From Dermanyssus gallinae (lineage: Eukaryota; Arthropoda; Arachnida; Mesostigmata; Dermanyssidae), in NCBI GenBank assembly GCA_003439945.1, contig QVRM01001389.1, positions 22,501 to 86,500 of the forward strand: a DNA stretch of 64,000 nt, given 5' to 3'. The translations under genes were made by a program, and so were the position numbers. Positions 22,240 through 36,762 of this stretch are shown here, one piece after another. The notes beneath the pieces were generated by a model, which worked only from the letters and a program-made list of their open reading frames with translations, did not search any database and was not told where the DNA came from. The stretch's first letter is position 1. Each line of letters starts with the position of its first letter.

Positions 22240-23195
22240 TCCGCCACAGGGACGCGTTTTGATCCCGTCCCAAGCCCCAAGTGAAAAGCTCGACACCAAC
22301 AGACAGAGAAGTTTGTAGATTTGTTCTACTAAGTTCCGGAGTAAGGAGCCGGATCCATCAGTCCGGCTCTGGCGGCATCGCCTCATCACATCAGGTTGGT
22401 TGGAGACCCTTGTTGACAACAAGAGGGCGAGAGCGAGGGTGGTGAGGGAAGGTGGTCAGCAAAAACCTCGTCCAACGATGCTGCATCGTTATCGTTATCG
22501 CTGTTGTTGTTGTGTCTATGACACGCCACAAGTGAGCAATCGCTGGTCAGTAAGTAGAACGCGTGGTCAGCGCTGGAGTCCGCCGAGTCTGATGGACGAC
22601 TTCAACAGGCCCGCCCCGACCCGCTCTCGAGGCGGATCTGCCCGCCCACAACGAGCCGCAGCAGCGAGCGAAAGGGACGGACGAATTCGCCGACCGTCCG
22701 GATAGCCTGACATCTCTCTCACACTCCATGGACGCGCCCGGTGTGAACTCATGGCTTCTTGCTCATAGTCATACACACATATGTCATAACGGTGGCCGGA
22801 GTCGTCGGAAAACGTCATTCATTTTGGATCATTTGAAACAATATCGCATAATGTTAATCAAAACACATTGATCCGTTTTCTCGTATGTAAATATTGTGCG
22901 TTCTGCTCCGGATGGAACAGAACCACCTTTGATTTGAGGAGTTATTGGCGACGTTGGAAGTCAATGACTTGTAAAAGCCAAGTATAATATATGTATATAT
23001 ATATATATGTGTGTGTGTGTGAATATATATGTATAATGCGTCTACTAAGTTTTAGGGCTTGTCCTGCGCCGCTAACTGGCAAAGATGGGAGCAGTTCGTA
23101 AATGCACACTGAATTTTGCTTCTAGATTCAAGCGAAAAGCAACGGAAGCTAACTACAAGTTTACTTTTGGGAAAAACTGAATGGCTAACGTCTTT

Positions 23196-23236
<41 letters not shown>

Positions 23237-23459
23237 TTATTTTCTTAGCTATAGTAAACGTATTGTCACAACGCGTGCACAGCCCGCTCGAGGCATTGTG
23301 TCCACGAATCTAGCCTTTACCCAGCGCTGCTCTTCATCATTTGCGTGAGAGAAGCGGCGTTACGTATCTGCACTGCCAGTGAGAGGCGTTGCAGTAAAAA
23401 GTCAAGTGCATGTTTGTCGCCTGTGACTATGCCTGCTCTCTCAGCAATCTTCTCCAGAA
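22240..23459. other. Mostly unique DNA with two (TA)n tracts
   Basis: TA/TG tract at about 22988-23028 and TA tract at about 23196-23234. ORFs at 22400-22818 overlap on both strands without recognisable motifs. Confidence 0.5.
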
Positions 23460-23491
23460 GATATATATATATATATATATATATGTATATG
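23460..23491. repeat. (TA)n microsatellite at the 5' edge of a LINE fragment
   Basis: TA tract directly preceding the truncated LINE at 23492. Confidence 0.9.
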
Positions 23492-24300
23492 CTTGTTTCG
23501 ATGCACTAGGCCACGGAGCCTGTCTATTCCACGACCCTAGATAAGCTAAGGGTCGTTCAGAATGCGACGCGGTTAGAGCCATAATAGGTCTTCCTCGTCG
23601 CACGAGTGTGACTCCATGGTACACCAGGCTCGGGCTTCTCAAGCTTGATCAACTGACACGTTTAAGTTAGCCGTGCTAGCCTATAAGGTGCAAAATAATG
23701 GAATCCCTTCAGATTGTATTTTTGACTTCGTCTTTACCCCAGTACGGTCGCAGCCCCACAGGAACCAACCCAGAGTGCCAGGGTTCAGACTCACTCTACT
23801 TCGGCACTCATTGGCCTACATGCTGCCCACGGTCTGGAACGAGCTGCTATTGGCGCTTAGAAATGCAAGCCGGACCGCTGTTTTTAAACGACATTTTCTC
23901 TTACTGCTGAAGAACGAAGAAACAAGTGACTCCGAACGAGTGAATTATTTTAAATTGATTTTACTATATAGGTATTAAACTTGTTTTAGGTTAGTTCTAA
24001 CGTTTTAAACTTGTATTAGGTTGGTTCTAAAGTTGTAAACTTTTATTAGGTTGGTTCTAAAGTTTTAAACTTGTATTGTGCTAATTTTACTCAATTTTGT
24101 TGCTTTATCGCGTATACACTTCTGATTTGTTCATACACTCGTAAACTTTTGTTGTGTTACTTATACTCAATTGTATTGCTTTATCGCGTGCACATTTTTG
24201 ATCAATACAAGCACTCGTATATTATGTATATTTTGAATGAAAGGTGACAGATTGCCAACTTGTTGGGCACGTCAATAAACCTGATTGATGATGATGATAG
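23492..24300 (+). mobile_element. 5'-truncated non-LTR retrotransposon (CR1/L2/Jockey-like) with 3' UTR
   Basis: The plus strand encodes a decayed C-terminal part of a LINE ORF2. Reading starts with a YSTT..LDKL..VQNATR segment near 23530-23570, continues as GLPRRTSV (near 23590), and after a stop/frame change runs as the ORF 23673-23975. That ORF has the W-N-x-L and FK-x-H-F pattern (near residues 56 and 71) seen at the end of many CR1/L2/Jockey proteins. The 3' UTR has two nested tandem repeats, an AATAAA at 24273-24278 and a short (GAT)n tail at about 24286-24299, a normal LINE 3' end. The element begins next to (TA)n. Clade is an inference. Confidence 0.7.
23975..24216 (+). repeat. Nested tandem repeats in the LINE 3' UTR
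   Basis: A unit of about 33 bp (TAAACTTGTATTAGGTTGG core) is repeated about three times at 23975-24066. A unit of about 76 bp is then repeated twice (24066-24141 and 24142-24216), sharing TACTCAATT.TATTGCT and TTTATCGCGT blocks. Confidence 0.85.
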
Positions 24301-25833
<1,533 letters not shown>

Positions 25834-25984
25834 TTTTCACTGTTATGAAAAAGTTTGGTCACATACGGAATAGCTGAGGAGGTGGACAGCCAAGCATCAT
25901 TGAGCTTGAATCCGCTTGAGCATGTTAACTGACACCTACGCATACAGAGTGTGAACAGAAACTTTAAAATCATAACAGTAAAAT
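25834..25984. mobile_element. MITE-like element with ~30-bp imperfect terminal inverted repeats
   Basis: The left arm (25834-25864, containing ACTGTTATGA and AAAGTTT, ending GTCACAT) matches the reverse complement of the right arm (25949-25983) apart from a 4-bp indel and a few substitutions. The interior is about 85 bp and has no ORF. The size and structure suggest a MITE or solo fold-back element. I could not identify a target duplication. Confidence 0.5.
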
Positions 25985-25989
25985 GCAAG

Positions 25990-27190
25990 ATTACAATAGT
26001 ACAATAGATGAAAACAAGCTAAAAACAACAACATGGAATCTTTTCAGTCATCATCAGCTAGTGTATAGCTATTTAAAAACTTCCGGTCAATAAATATCCA
26101 TGAACGTATCATTACCGTTTTCCGGGGTTGGCGCACCTCCAAGAAACCAGATATGCACATGTTAACAAATGGACAAATTAACAACACCTCCGACTAAACG
26201 TTTAATCATTCACTAATCTCTGTGCCTTCGCTATTTCTATGAACGTAAATGTTTGCCTCATAATGTACATGCAATTTAGCAAACAGTCGCAACCGCAGCA
26301 GTTTGAGATTTCCCTGCCCATCCCAAAACGGACAAAACCGGCTTGATCGACTATAAAAACGACACAACTTGTTCGCACTACCTAGCGTGCGTTCCACTGC
26401 TCCGGCAGATGATTTGGCAGAGATTACTAAATAAACCAAACGCAGTCACAGTACACAGAAGTTTACAAAGTTGCCAAGAAGTCACTCGAGTATTGTGTGT
26501 TGTTTTCAGTTCCGATGAACAGACAAACATATCTGTGATATTGAGGCATAGATACACTGTAATACTCTCGTTAGTATTAGGAACAGTCAAACTGAACGAA
26601 TGATACTGAGCGGTTCAACGTTATCGGTACATCTGCCGTAGAGCATTTGCTGCATCAATGCTCTTGCAGTTCTTTTGAGAAATTTTCCTTGTGTAAAGAA
26701 GCGGCAGTAGCGCTAATCAAATGAGCATGTAGATAACAGACAATGCTCCGTTATAACAATACATGTCTCTGTTTGATGCCGTTTCTTCGATAGCTTTCAC
26801 GGTTAACAACGTCTGTGCGTGCCGAAAAGATCATATTTGCCTTCCTACCTGCCTATAAAGTATTTGTTGTTGGTCTTGCAGCACACTATAGAATGATGGT
26901 AATTTTTATTGAGGCTGCCACTACAGCACACTGGCACGAGCGGCAATAATAGCGTGTTATAACTGGCTTCATTATACAGGTAAAAATAAGGCAATAATTG
27001 CCCATGTGGTCGCGTAAATAATCGTTTGCCCACCTCTGGTGCAATTTTAGGAGTCTTATGACTAGTAAGTGGCTACTTCGAGATTCCGTAGTAGGCGGCG
27101 GGCTACAACACACAGCGATATGAGCTAACCTATTGAAAACTACTATTGAGGCACACAAAAAGGAAACATCGAAGGAAGACAAAGAAGACG
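25990..27190. other. Unique AT-moderate DNA, no recognised gene
   Basis: ORFs of 60-86 codons at 26206-26603 overlap on both strands. No array or transposon signature seen. Confidence 0.45.
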
Positions 27191-27285
27191 TTTTGTTGTT
27201 AATAGTGTTGTTGTTGTTAATGTTGTTGCTGCTATTATTGTTCTTGTTACTGTCGCTGTTGTTACTGTTGCAGCTGTTGGTGTGC
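27191..27285. repeat. (TTG/CTG)n run
   Basis: TTG, TTA and CTG triplets over about 90 bp. Confidence 0.8.
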
Positions 27286-27289
27286 TTCA

Positions 27290-28335
27290 TCAATGGCAGA
27301 GGCAACGGCATAATGTCGCTGCATCGCAGTACCGTCCACGCCAAAGGGTGGCCACTGTTTTCCATCAACACAGAACCTCGGGAGGACGAGATCGAACGAA
27401 CGGAACAATGTTATTGACTCACCCTCTACAACGAAGAGCGCCCGACGAGCGGTTGGCGGTGTTGTTGGTGGTGGCGGCGGTGGCATAGTTAAACACCCCC
27501 GCAGAATCCTTGTTGCAAACTTGAGCCAACGCGGTTCGTCTTTGCACTGGTCGGGCCGGGCCGGGCCGTGGTGAATGAATGATAAAGCTCAGGAGACTAA
27601 GTGGTGTTAAAGCTGCTGTTATTGTTGTCATTGCTGTAGTCTTGGTGGTAGCAGTGCAGGTGTAGTGGTGGTACTGGGGGGTAACGGTGGAGCCAGTCCT
27701 TTGCAATTCAGGGGGGGGAGGGGGCGGCGCCGCCCACGCTGGGGCCGCCGGCATTCATGTACAAAGGGACGGGGCAGGACACGAGCTCGATGGCAACGTT
27801 GTCGTTGTAGGCCTTCTTCTAGGATTGTAGACTTTAGTGGTTGGTAGTGGTGGTGGTGGTGGTGGCGATGTCCTGAGATTGCCGGCTGCTGCTTGTTTGC
27901 AGCTTCCAACCAACTGTCTCGCATAGAGCCACATACTATATGACCGCGGCCAGCTTCTCGGCCGCTTTTGCCGGTGGATTATCGTGAATCAACTGCGCCA
28001 TCGTTGAGGTAGACGCGGATGAAGAGAAAGAGCGGAATAGAAAAGAACTAGATCGAGAGAATGGCACATATATAGAGAGAAAGATAAAGAGAGAAAGATG
28101 GAGAGAGGAAAGACAACGTCAGGTCTCGTTTCCCCGTAGCGATGGCCAGTTGTGCTCTTACTCATTCATCCAGTCTCTCTAGCGTCAGCTAGCGCGTGAC
28201 TGGCTTGTGCTGACTTGCTTAGCCCTAGTGTTGCGGCGACGACAGGCAGGCCCCGTTGACGTAATAGGACAATTGTCGCCAGGAGAAAGGATTCAGGTAT
28301 AGTGGCTGAGAGCCGTTTGGGCTGAGGGTTTGGAT
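27290..28335. other. GC-rich simple-sequence region, no recognised gene
   Basis: Includes a G-rich run near 27710-27735 with quadruplex potential, GGT triplets near 27840-27865, and a purine-rich tract near 28018-28110. ORFs are compositionally biased. Confidence 0.5.
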
Positions 28336-28339
28336 AGCC

Positions 28340-28375
28340 CGGTGACAGACGACGACGACGACGAAGACGAAGACG
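28340..28375. repeat. (GAC/GAA)n run
   Basis: GAC triplets pass into GAA/GAC. In one frame they give an Asp/Glu stretch that leads into about 55 residues of non-repetitive reading frame and then poly-Thr. That frame has no ATG and is not called as a gene. Confidence 0.7.
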
Positions 28376-28526
28376 AGAACGACAACCACGAGCGGGGACA
28401 CCGGGTGGTCGTCGAGAAAGAGTCGAGATTGAACGCGCAAGGATCTGTCGTTGAAAGTATGAGGCGCAGCTTGGTAGGTTTGCGGCGCGAGTTTAAGCGG
28501 CTTGGTAACCGGCAAGCAACTCTAGT

Positions 28527-28557
28527 AGCAGCAGTAACAATAACAACAACAGCAACT

Positions 28558-28647
<90 letters not shown>

Positions 28648-28690
28648 ACAATAACAACAACGACAACAACAACAACAACAGCGGCGGCGG
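28527..28690. repeat. (CAA)n trinucleotide array
   Basis: About 160 bp of nearly pure CAA. Confidence 0.95.
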
Positions 28691-28923
28691 CGGGAAATGC
28701 TGCCGCCTCCTCCACAACAGCCAGAGAGCAAGATTCTCAGGGAGCTTTCTCAGGGATTGTGCTGCGAGTACTACTAATACTAGCCTTGCTTCGTCGCTGT
28801 GTACAATGCCAGTAGCAGCAGATACTGTGAGAATATAGAAGACGGTGGCAAGGCCGTAGGAGTAGGCTGGCGGGGGCAGCGACGGTAGCAGGTGACGGAG
28901 ACAGAGTAACAACAACTGTTTCT

Positions 28924-29340
28924 GCTATTGCGATTGTTGTTCTTGTTATTGTCGTTGTTGTCAGTGTTGTTGCTTTTGTTGTTGCTGCTGCTGCTTCTTC
29001 GTCTACGACTACTTCTACTGCTGCTGTTGTTCTGTTGTTGTTGACGACTCTATCGTCGTAGCTAGACAGCGTATTAGGAGAACGCTGTTTTCAAACGTCT
29101 ACTCTCTCTCTCTCTCTTCGTCTGTCTCGTCCTTACTCCAATATCCTGGACAGGGACAGGAGGTCGAGAAGGAAGAGGGAGAGGACAGCGAACGAGCAAG
29201 TGGCAAAACTAAGGAGTTAAGTCGTGGCGTCAAGGCGAACGAGCAGACGAAGAAGACTTTTCAGTACGGCTGCTACCACAACAACAACAACGATAACAAC
29301 AACAACGACGACAACAACAACAACTACTACTACTACAGCG
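28924..29340. repeat. TTG/CTG array followed by CAA array
   Basis: TTG/CTG triplets at about 28924-29045, then CAA/CGA triplets at about 29274-29340 after about 230 bp of unique DNA. Polarity flips between the two. Confidence 0.85.
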
Positions 29341-29344
29341 AGTA

Positions 29345-31255
29345 CTACGCGGTCCATACTTTCAATATCTAAGGATTTAGCAACACAGTTGGCCCGTGGT
29401 TGCCCACGAGCGAGGGGCGGTGGGTGGCGAGGAACTAGCCCGGTGCAGGCGGGCCGTCCGACAACAACCTCGAGGTGCTCAATCTGTGCACCAGGGAAAC
29501 ATCGCAAAAGACACAGCTACGACAACGAACAGTGAGTGAAGGCTGTGCCACCTCAAATGGCCACGACGCGCACTCTTGCCTGCCGATCTCTCTCATGGGG
29601 AGTAAACAGCAGCAACAGGGCTGAATGGGGGGGGGGACGATGGAGAACCAAGGCAAAGCTGAAATCTTCTCGCTGAAATAGGGAACGGATGGTCGGACCA
29701 GGTGGTACGATATGGCAGATCCCGTTCGCCTGCGCCACGTTCTGTAGGCGAACGGCAAAAGTTATTTGGTAGGCCCTGTCACTGTCTACCATTGTGAGTG
29801 GTGGCCGAGTCCGCACATGAATGGCAGTAGGCGGGTGAATATCCTACTGTCCCCGACTAAATTAAACTGATGTCCGATGAAGGCCGCCTCAACGAGTCTA
29901 CGATTTTAAAGTTAAACATAGTGTCGACACAGGGTGTCGACTAGCAGCAGCATTGGTGCGCATATTCAAGAAAGTTCTAACTCGTTGTTCTCGAATGTAT
30001 TTGGGCAATCATAATTGCTACAGATGCTGTCTGGAGGCAATGGCCGATCAGATCTATACGATATCAACATAATACGTGGAACTGTAACAGAAGAGTCGGG
30101 CCACAAAGAGCGTCACAATAGAGACGCAAACTGGCTAGTCTATGCTAGAGGTTCGTTGTTTTGCCGAAAGTTCAATTCTAGATTCTCAGAACGCAAGGCC
30201 CACAGGAGACCCTCGAGACGCAACCACCAAGGCGCCGAAGGGGCAAGGGAGCCCCAATCCAATCTTTCTTGGACGCCGGCACAGGGGGCGGCGTTGACAG
30301 CACCTGCACGATGAACAAGCTCGCGAAGCGCTCATACGCAGCTCACATGCGTCTACTCGAAGAGTCGTAGATCTCTGCACTTGACAGACCGGAACTAACT
30401 TTGCGAGATCCGGCCGGCCACAAGCTTGCCCTCCGTCGTAATGCAGCGTCGTCGTTGTCGTCGTAGGCGGAGAGGCAGACAGATGGGCGGACTCATCTGA
30501 GCAGAGCTGCAGCGCGCAAAACTCTGCTTGCTTTTGTTTGCCAGCACCAAGCGACCAAATAAGTAAGTAAATGCCTGCAGTGCTCGATCTAAGCAACTCC
30601 GCATACATATGCGGCCCGTAACTGGACAAGGAGGCGATAGTTGTGGTGTCCTTAGCGGCAGGAGGCGATGCATGGTGGGTCACCCCGAAAATGAGGCGTG
30701 GCATCAACAATACCGTGCAAACAAATCGGGCGGCGTGAAATCTTGTTTCTTTCGATGTCTCATTCTCCCTATCTATCTATCTATCTATCTATCTCTCGAT
30801 TCTTCTTCCTTCCCTTCCTCTATATCGCTCTGTCTCTCTTGCCTTCTCTGATGGCGTTATCGTGAACAAAGTCGTGCAGTTAGCAAACAGTCTAGCAATG
30901 GTCGTCTCGATATGACATCGTATCATCATGGTGCATGATGACCGTGGTCTGGTACGTGGCACCCACACAATACAACGGACCAATACATTGCGCGCGTCAT
31001 GCAGACGGGTACAGCTCGATGGCAGGTTGATAGGTGTGCATTCAAAAAGTATTTGTGCGTAAGCACTATTATGTATCTGCTTGTCTGTGTATACATCTGT
31101 ATATATATATATAATGTGTGTTTCTTCGCCACGAACAGGTATGCACACGCGTCTAATGGGTCGTCCGTCGCGCAGGGTACCTACTCCACCAAAATCATTA
31201 ATATGATCATCATTTTCCAGTCACCCTATGGTAGTAGGGGGGTCGCTGGTAACTT
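29345..31255. other. Mostly unique DNA, no recognised gene
   Basis: Contains a 10-base G run near 29627, a (CTAT)n run at about 30770-30797, and a short TA run near 31098-31113. A 99-codon ORF of ordinary composition (30015-30314, plus) has no motif I recognise. Larger minus-strand frames overlap it. Confidence 0.45.
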
Positions 31256-31263
31256 ACGAATAG

Positions 31264-31420
31264 ATAGACAAGAAATAAAGTGATAAAGGGAGAAAGAGAG
31301 AGAGAGAGAGAGACAGCGAGGGACAAAGTGACAGACAAAATAGAGCTTGATAGAGAATAGCGCCAAAGGAACACGAGAGAAGGAGCAAGAGAACATAGAA
31401 AGAGAGAGAGAGAGAGTAGA
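31264..31420. repeat. Purine-rich (GA)n region
   Basis: GAGAGAGA runs at about 31292-31312 and 31398-31416 are linked by A/G-rich sequence. Confidence 0.8.
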
Positions 31421-31684
31421 TGATGCACGAGGCAGCAGCGTGTATCAGAAATGACAGCGACGCATCTACACGAACGAATGCGTGCTGCCGTACCGTGTCT
31501 CGACCGCGGCCACCGCCCCCGCAGCCGTCGCATTACCCTCCGCGCGACATCTCTTGCCTTCCGCCCGGCCCTGTCCGTCCGTTCGTATAGCGAGCCTATT
31601 CCCCCCCTCACCGCCCGCTTTGGTCGGCCTGCCGTATACAGGCCGACAAACCGGTAGGCGACAGACAGAGACGGCGCTGCTATC

Positions 31685-32500
31685 TTGGAACGCTCGAAGC
31701 GCTCTGCAGATGATGATAGTGATGATGATGATGGCTCTCGTGTCAGGCCAGTTGCAAGTTGTCACCCCGAGCCGGATGTAAATTCGGCCCTGCCTGGTCC
31801 TTGTTGCTGCTGCTGCTGTTGTCGGTCGTTGCTGTCCTTGCTGCTGATTTGCCCATGTTAATGATGATGATGCTGTAGTTGTTGTTGTTGTTGTAATGGT
31901 TGTTGTTGTTGTTGTTGCTGTAGTTGTTGTGATGGTTGTTGTTGTTGTTGTTTGGTGACTGCGGCATGCATGACGTTCGACTCGTTTGCGTCGCCTACGC
32001 TCGGCCCCACTCTACCTAGCCACTGGTGGCAAGCAGAACTACGTCTTCTACTACTACTACTAAACTGCTGTTGCTGATTCTGCTGCTGCTGCTGCCTCTG
32101 CTGCTAGTACTACTACAGCCACTATTCCCGCGCTTGGCAGTGACATCTAAGGCGGCCGCGGCGCAAAATGTCAGAACGGGTGGTCTCGGGTATCCTGCAG
32201 GCGGGGGCGGTACAGCGAGCGTACAGCTGCTGGCCCATCGACCAACCGACGGCGAACTAGGACAGCAGAAGCAGGGACAGTGGGCCGGGGGGGTGGGGGG
32301 CGGTAGAGGGGCATTCACCGCCGCCTGTAGTGGGCGTCGTAGACTATTTGAGATGTGACGTTTGTTGTAAGCAAGAGACGACGATGACGATGACGACGAC
32401 AATGATGATGCTGATGTTGATACCGATGATGATGATGATGGTGATGATGGTAATGATGATGAACAAAACGAAGAAGAAGAAGAAACAGAAAGAAAAAGAA
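31685..32500. repeat. Cluster of GAT, CTG, TTG and GAA triplet runs
   Basis: GAT triplets near 31708-31735, CTG near 31803-31825, TTG at about 31870-31950, CTA/CTG near 32045-32115, a G-run cluster at about 32284-32315 with quadruplex potential, and GAC/GAT/GAA triplets at about 32378-32500. Long Ser-, Met- and His-rich frames are repeat translations. Confidence 0.8.
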
Positions 32501-33856
32501 GAGCACAGACATACGACACGCTCATAGTGCTGACGATAGATAAACAGCAGATAAATAGAACAACGCAACGGGGATGCGATGAGAAGAAGGAAGCAGCGGC
32601 GAGGCGCCGGCTAGAATAGGCTGCCGAAGATCGCTTTGGAAGCGGCTCTGCCACTGGTGGGCCGGTTGGTTGTTTGGTTGGTTGGTTGGCCGGCCGCCAC
32701 TATAGCCAGTAACTCGAGGCAGCTCGAGGCAAGACAGACAGACTTTGTTCGAGTTGTTTCGCATTCGGCAAAAGTCAAACTGGCACTGAGCATGAGCGCA
32801 TGACGACGCTCCGACAGTCCCAGGCATAGGGGCATCATAGCCAAGCGACGCGCCTGGCGAGTGGTGACGACCAACAGTAGACGACTAGGCAACGTCGCGA
32901 TAGGTAGCGAGTGAGCGGAGCGTCGCTAGAGATGGGGTTCGGGGTTCGGGAAAACTGGGTGACGCCAAAGAGATGACACGTCAACCAGTAGAAACAGCAT
33001 CAACGGCGACACGAGCAGCAGCGGCTGTGGGGCAGTTCGTAAGGTTGCCCCACTGCTACCCTCGCTACGTGTATTGGGTTTGCGGCGTATACATATATAT
33101 ATATATATATATACTTAAAGGCTGACATGCAAATTATTGGGGGTGTGGGAGGAAAAGTGGGTCAAGGGGAGAATGAAACGAAACGTCAGGAGAGCGGACG
33201 GGCCGCATACAGGGTAACCGAAACTGCAGTAGCGAGTCATGGATGCAGCGCAGCAGAAAAGCAACGGAAGGCACACGGTTTCTGCATCATGGCTCTATGA
33301 ATGTACATACGCGAAACAGAAAGAGCGAGAGAGATAGAGAGGGAGAAAGCAACAACCAATTTGTAATTAGGTTTGTCGTCTTTGACCTTTCTCGCAGAGT
33401 TACGAGCCATGCGAGTTTAGAGGGGGTGCCCAACAACTTTACTCTAGCGATGGTCAAAAATACGTCTCAAATGCAAACGCTATGTGGTGCGGTGGTATGA
33501 CGTCTATCTACTCTTTCGATTGCTGATGCTACTGATGCTGCCGGCAAATGAGTGCATCTTGTGGATGTAATTTTGGCGAGCTTTTTCGTTCTCTTTGCTC
33601 GGTGCACAAAGTTAGAGTACTACGCCTGCGTTCGTTGTGAATGCCATTATGTCAAGCGCACTAATTACGACCAACCTAATTACGACCTGAATAGCTGAAC
33701 CGACCTAAGAAGCACCACCTCCTAGGCATCATATTCATATTCAACAGATCGAATTCAAATCTATAGAAAAAAAGCTATAGCGGACGAATTGAAACCAAAC
33801 TGAGCACGAACTGGGTTGATGTTGTTCAAAATGCCAATATGAACTGACTACGGACC

Positions 33857-33861
<5 letters not shown>
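32501..33861. other. Unique DNA with one short (TA)n tract
   Basis: TA tract at about 33091-33114 and a GGTTGGTTGGTTGG run near 32665-32690. No gene recognised. Confidence 0.5.

Positions 33862-33906
<45 letters not shown>
33862..33906. repeat. (TA)n microsatellite
   Basis: TA dinucleotide tract of about 45 bp. Confidence 0.95.
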
Positions 33907-33908
<2 letters not shown>

Positions 33909-35598
33909 TTTTGCTCGGTATTATATAGTACATAAAAGAAACCCAGAGATATTTTGTTTGGGCTTGAAGTTTTCGAGGTTCTTCTCCTTTTGCGCTACAT
34001 ATGCGTAAGCTTACCTCGACTCAGCCACGTCAGCTAACTGCACTATTTGGCCACCTTATAGATGCAAAGCGGCTTTGCGTTCCTAAAAGCTTCGTAAGCT
34101 AAACAAATTGTATTTAGTGGCTACTGTATTAGGAACAGTGTAATTTTCCTATCACGCTTTTTCCTCTAGACCAGCTCTTCTTTAGACATGAAGCCTGCGC
34201 CATCTGTAGTCTCATTCACAGGCTGGCTCTAGCCATGCCAGTCATTCAACTTTAGCATCTGAGCTGTCACTAATACACAGAGAGTTTGCACCCTACCGTG
34301 AGATATTGTCTGGGCTAGGTGTCGTTACATGTGTCGGTTTAATATTTTCCTACTGTTCTGCAGAGAGGGTTTCGGGAAGGCATGATGCCCATACACCACT
34401 GGCAGTCTCCTGCAATTTGTGTAGGTTTCTTCTTAAACCCACTAAACTCCCTTTGCCTCTCCTACCACGCTATGTCCTATTCAACATGGCATGCAATCAC
34501 ATCGGCCACCTTGTATTAAGAACGTGATCAGTCAAGCAACTTCAACAGTGAACATGATGATAATTATCCGAACAACAGCAGAGGCAGCAGCAATAATGGC
34601 ATGCGAATAACAACAACAGCAATCACAATATATAAGAAAAATCAAAAGACTGATTCCGATAAACAAAGAAAAATAAGAGTCAACAACAATAACTAACTTT
34701 ATATTCGCATAATAGGAACAACGCCCACTAAAACAAGCATGATTGCACTAGCAATAATTATAAATCAGGGCGGCTGCAGCAATAGCAATAAAAACAGTAA
34801 CAAAACACCATTACCGCTAACAACAACAACGACAACAACAATGGCAACGACACAAGCTGCAGCAGCAGCAACAACAACAATAAACGCACACAGAAAACAA
34901 TCTTCCACAAATCATATTCAGTGTGGGAGTAAGCATTTCCGTGACGATGAACGAGAAGCAAGGATAACTAAGCACGTTTATACCTAGTTCCGAGCAGTCT
35001 ACGCAATCAGCTAATGAATAGATCCAGTTACGAGTGGTAAAACAGGCACTTTCTAAGGTGTTTGCACAAAATCAAGTTGCCGCTAGACACTTCCTTCAGA
35101 AACGGTCTTGAAGTATGGCCGTTGCGGATAGCTGCGCTACGCGCTGCATGAATAATATACACGCGATGCTTAGAGGAGTGTTGTTCCTTTGTGGACCTTT
35201 CTAGAATCATTTGGTGTGCCCTTTTTCCAGAAAATAAATCCAAAGCCCTCCGCCCCTTGAAAACTACTATTTAGTTCCCCGGGCTCGTGGCATTGCACAT
35301 TTCAAGTAGGATAGACTCACAGCAACGCCTGTCTGTGCAACCTTAGATTTAGAACGTTCAGTAACAAAAATGCCAACTCAAATACCCGTTGCACAGAATA
35401 AAATGAACAAGGCGTTGGTTGCATTTAAACTGCCGTACTTTATTCACGTTCGGGTCCCGTGCCACAATAATGATTTGTCTATATGTATCTACACTAGTAT
35501 AGAACAGGTTCGCTCATGTCACGCAAATGAGAAGTGTCCCAGAGGAGCAACGTAAGTAAGTGGTTCTTTACTTTTACTAGGTACTGGAGCCGTTCAGG
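33907..35598. other. Unique AT-moderate DNA with short CAA runs, no recognised gene
   Basis: CAA/CAG triplets are scattered at about 34570-34640 and 34815-34885. Chance-length ORFs only. Confidence 0.5.
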
Positions 35599-35603
35599 TA
35601 TTA

Positions 35604-35666
<63 letters not shown>

Positions 35667-35667
35667 G
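35599..35667. repeat. (ATT)n microsatellite
   Basis: About 68 bp of ATT. Unlike the array at 7.9-8.2 kb it carries no LINE insertion. Confidence 0.95.
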
Positions 35668-36031
35668 TATTACTAAGAGCTTGTTTATGAGTCACCTAAT
35701 TTTACATCGTACAGCGTCTGTCTGTAGTCTGTAGTTTCTGTTGCTGTTTCTGCTGCTGTTGCGGCTGCTACTGCTGACTCTATACCTGGTTCGCCTATCA
35801 ATTTATCGCTTCCTTCGTCCGTTCGTTGGTTCGTTCATCAATCGTTCCATGCTTTGCTTAAACAACAGGTCGGTCGACGAGCTACGACCGATCGAGGCGC
35901 TGGCAGCGGCGGCGGCAGCGACCTAACAGCGACGTAACAGCGAACTGGCTGGCCACCGCCAATAGAGCGTACAGCAACAACAACTATAACAACAATAACA
36001 ACAACAATAACCGCAACATTAACAAAAACAA

Positions 36032-36063
<32 letters not shown>

Positions 36064-36415
36064 GCTGCGTTACGTTAAGCGTCGCCGTCTCTCCGACCGA
36101 CCAGCCGGCCGACAGAAAGACAGTCGCAGGACAGGACACGTACAACGGCCGTGCTCTGCTGTCCGAACTGTCACGAACCTGCGACCTGGGTGATACGACC
36201 AGCATCAACGATGATAGCCTGTTCTCTCATTGCTGATGCTGGTGCTGTTCTGCTATCCGTCACGCACACAGACACGGACGGACGGACGGATGGATGGATG
36301 GACGGACGGACGCACGTGCTCAGTCTTACAGTAACGACCCTTCCTTCGTCCGTGAGTCTGTCTGCGTGTCACGGTGTTACGGTGTGACGATGTCGGCGGT
36401 TGATTGGTGTTCCGT

Positions 36416-36450
<35 letters not shown>

Positions 36451-36697
36451 GGTGATGGTAGTAGTATAGGCAGAGATGGTGGTTGTGCTGTTGCTGCTGC
36501 TGCTGGTGTTGGTGGTGATGTTAGCGTGGCCCCCAGACGTGTTCAGCCATAGCGGTCTCCCATCAGATGTGGTGGTGGTGGTGGTGGTCGACGCTGTGAC
36601 GATCTGGCTGGTCGGCCAACCAATATCCGATCCGACCCGATCGACCGGCCGGCCAATGTCTACACAACCCGCGTTGTTCGGTTACGTAGTCGTCGTC

Positions 36698-36762
<65 letters not shown>

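Noticed and set aside
28330..28815. 161-codon plus-strand ORF with Asp/Glu start and poly-Thr
   Set aside because: No ATG at the start, and most of its length is the GAC and CAA arrays. The short ordinary middle part matches nothing I recognise.
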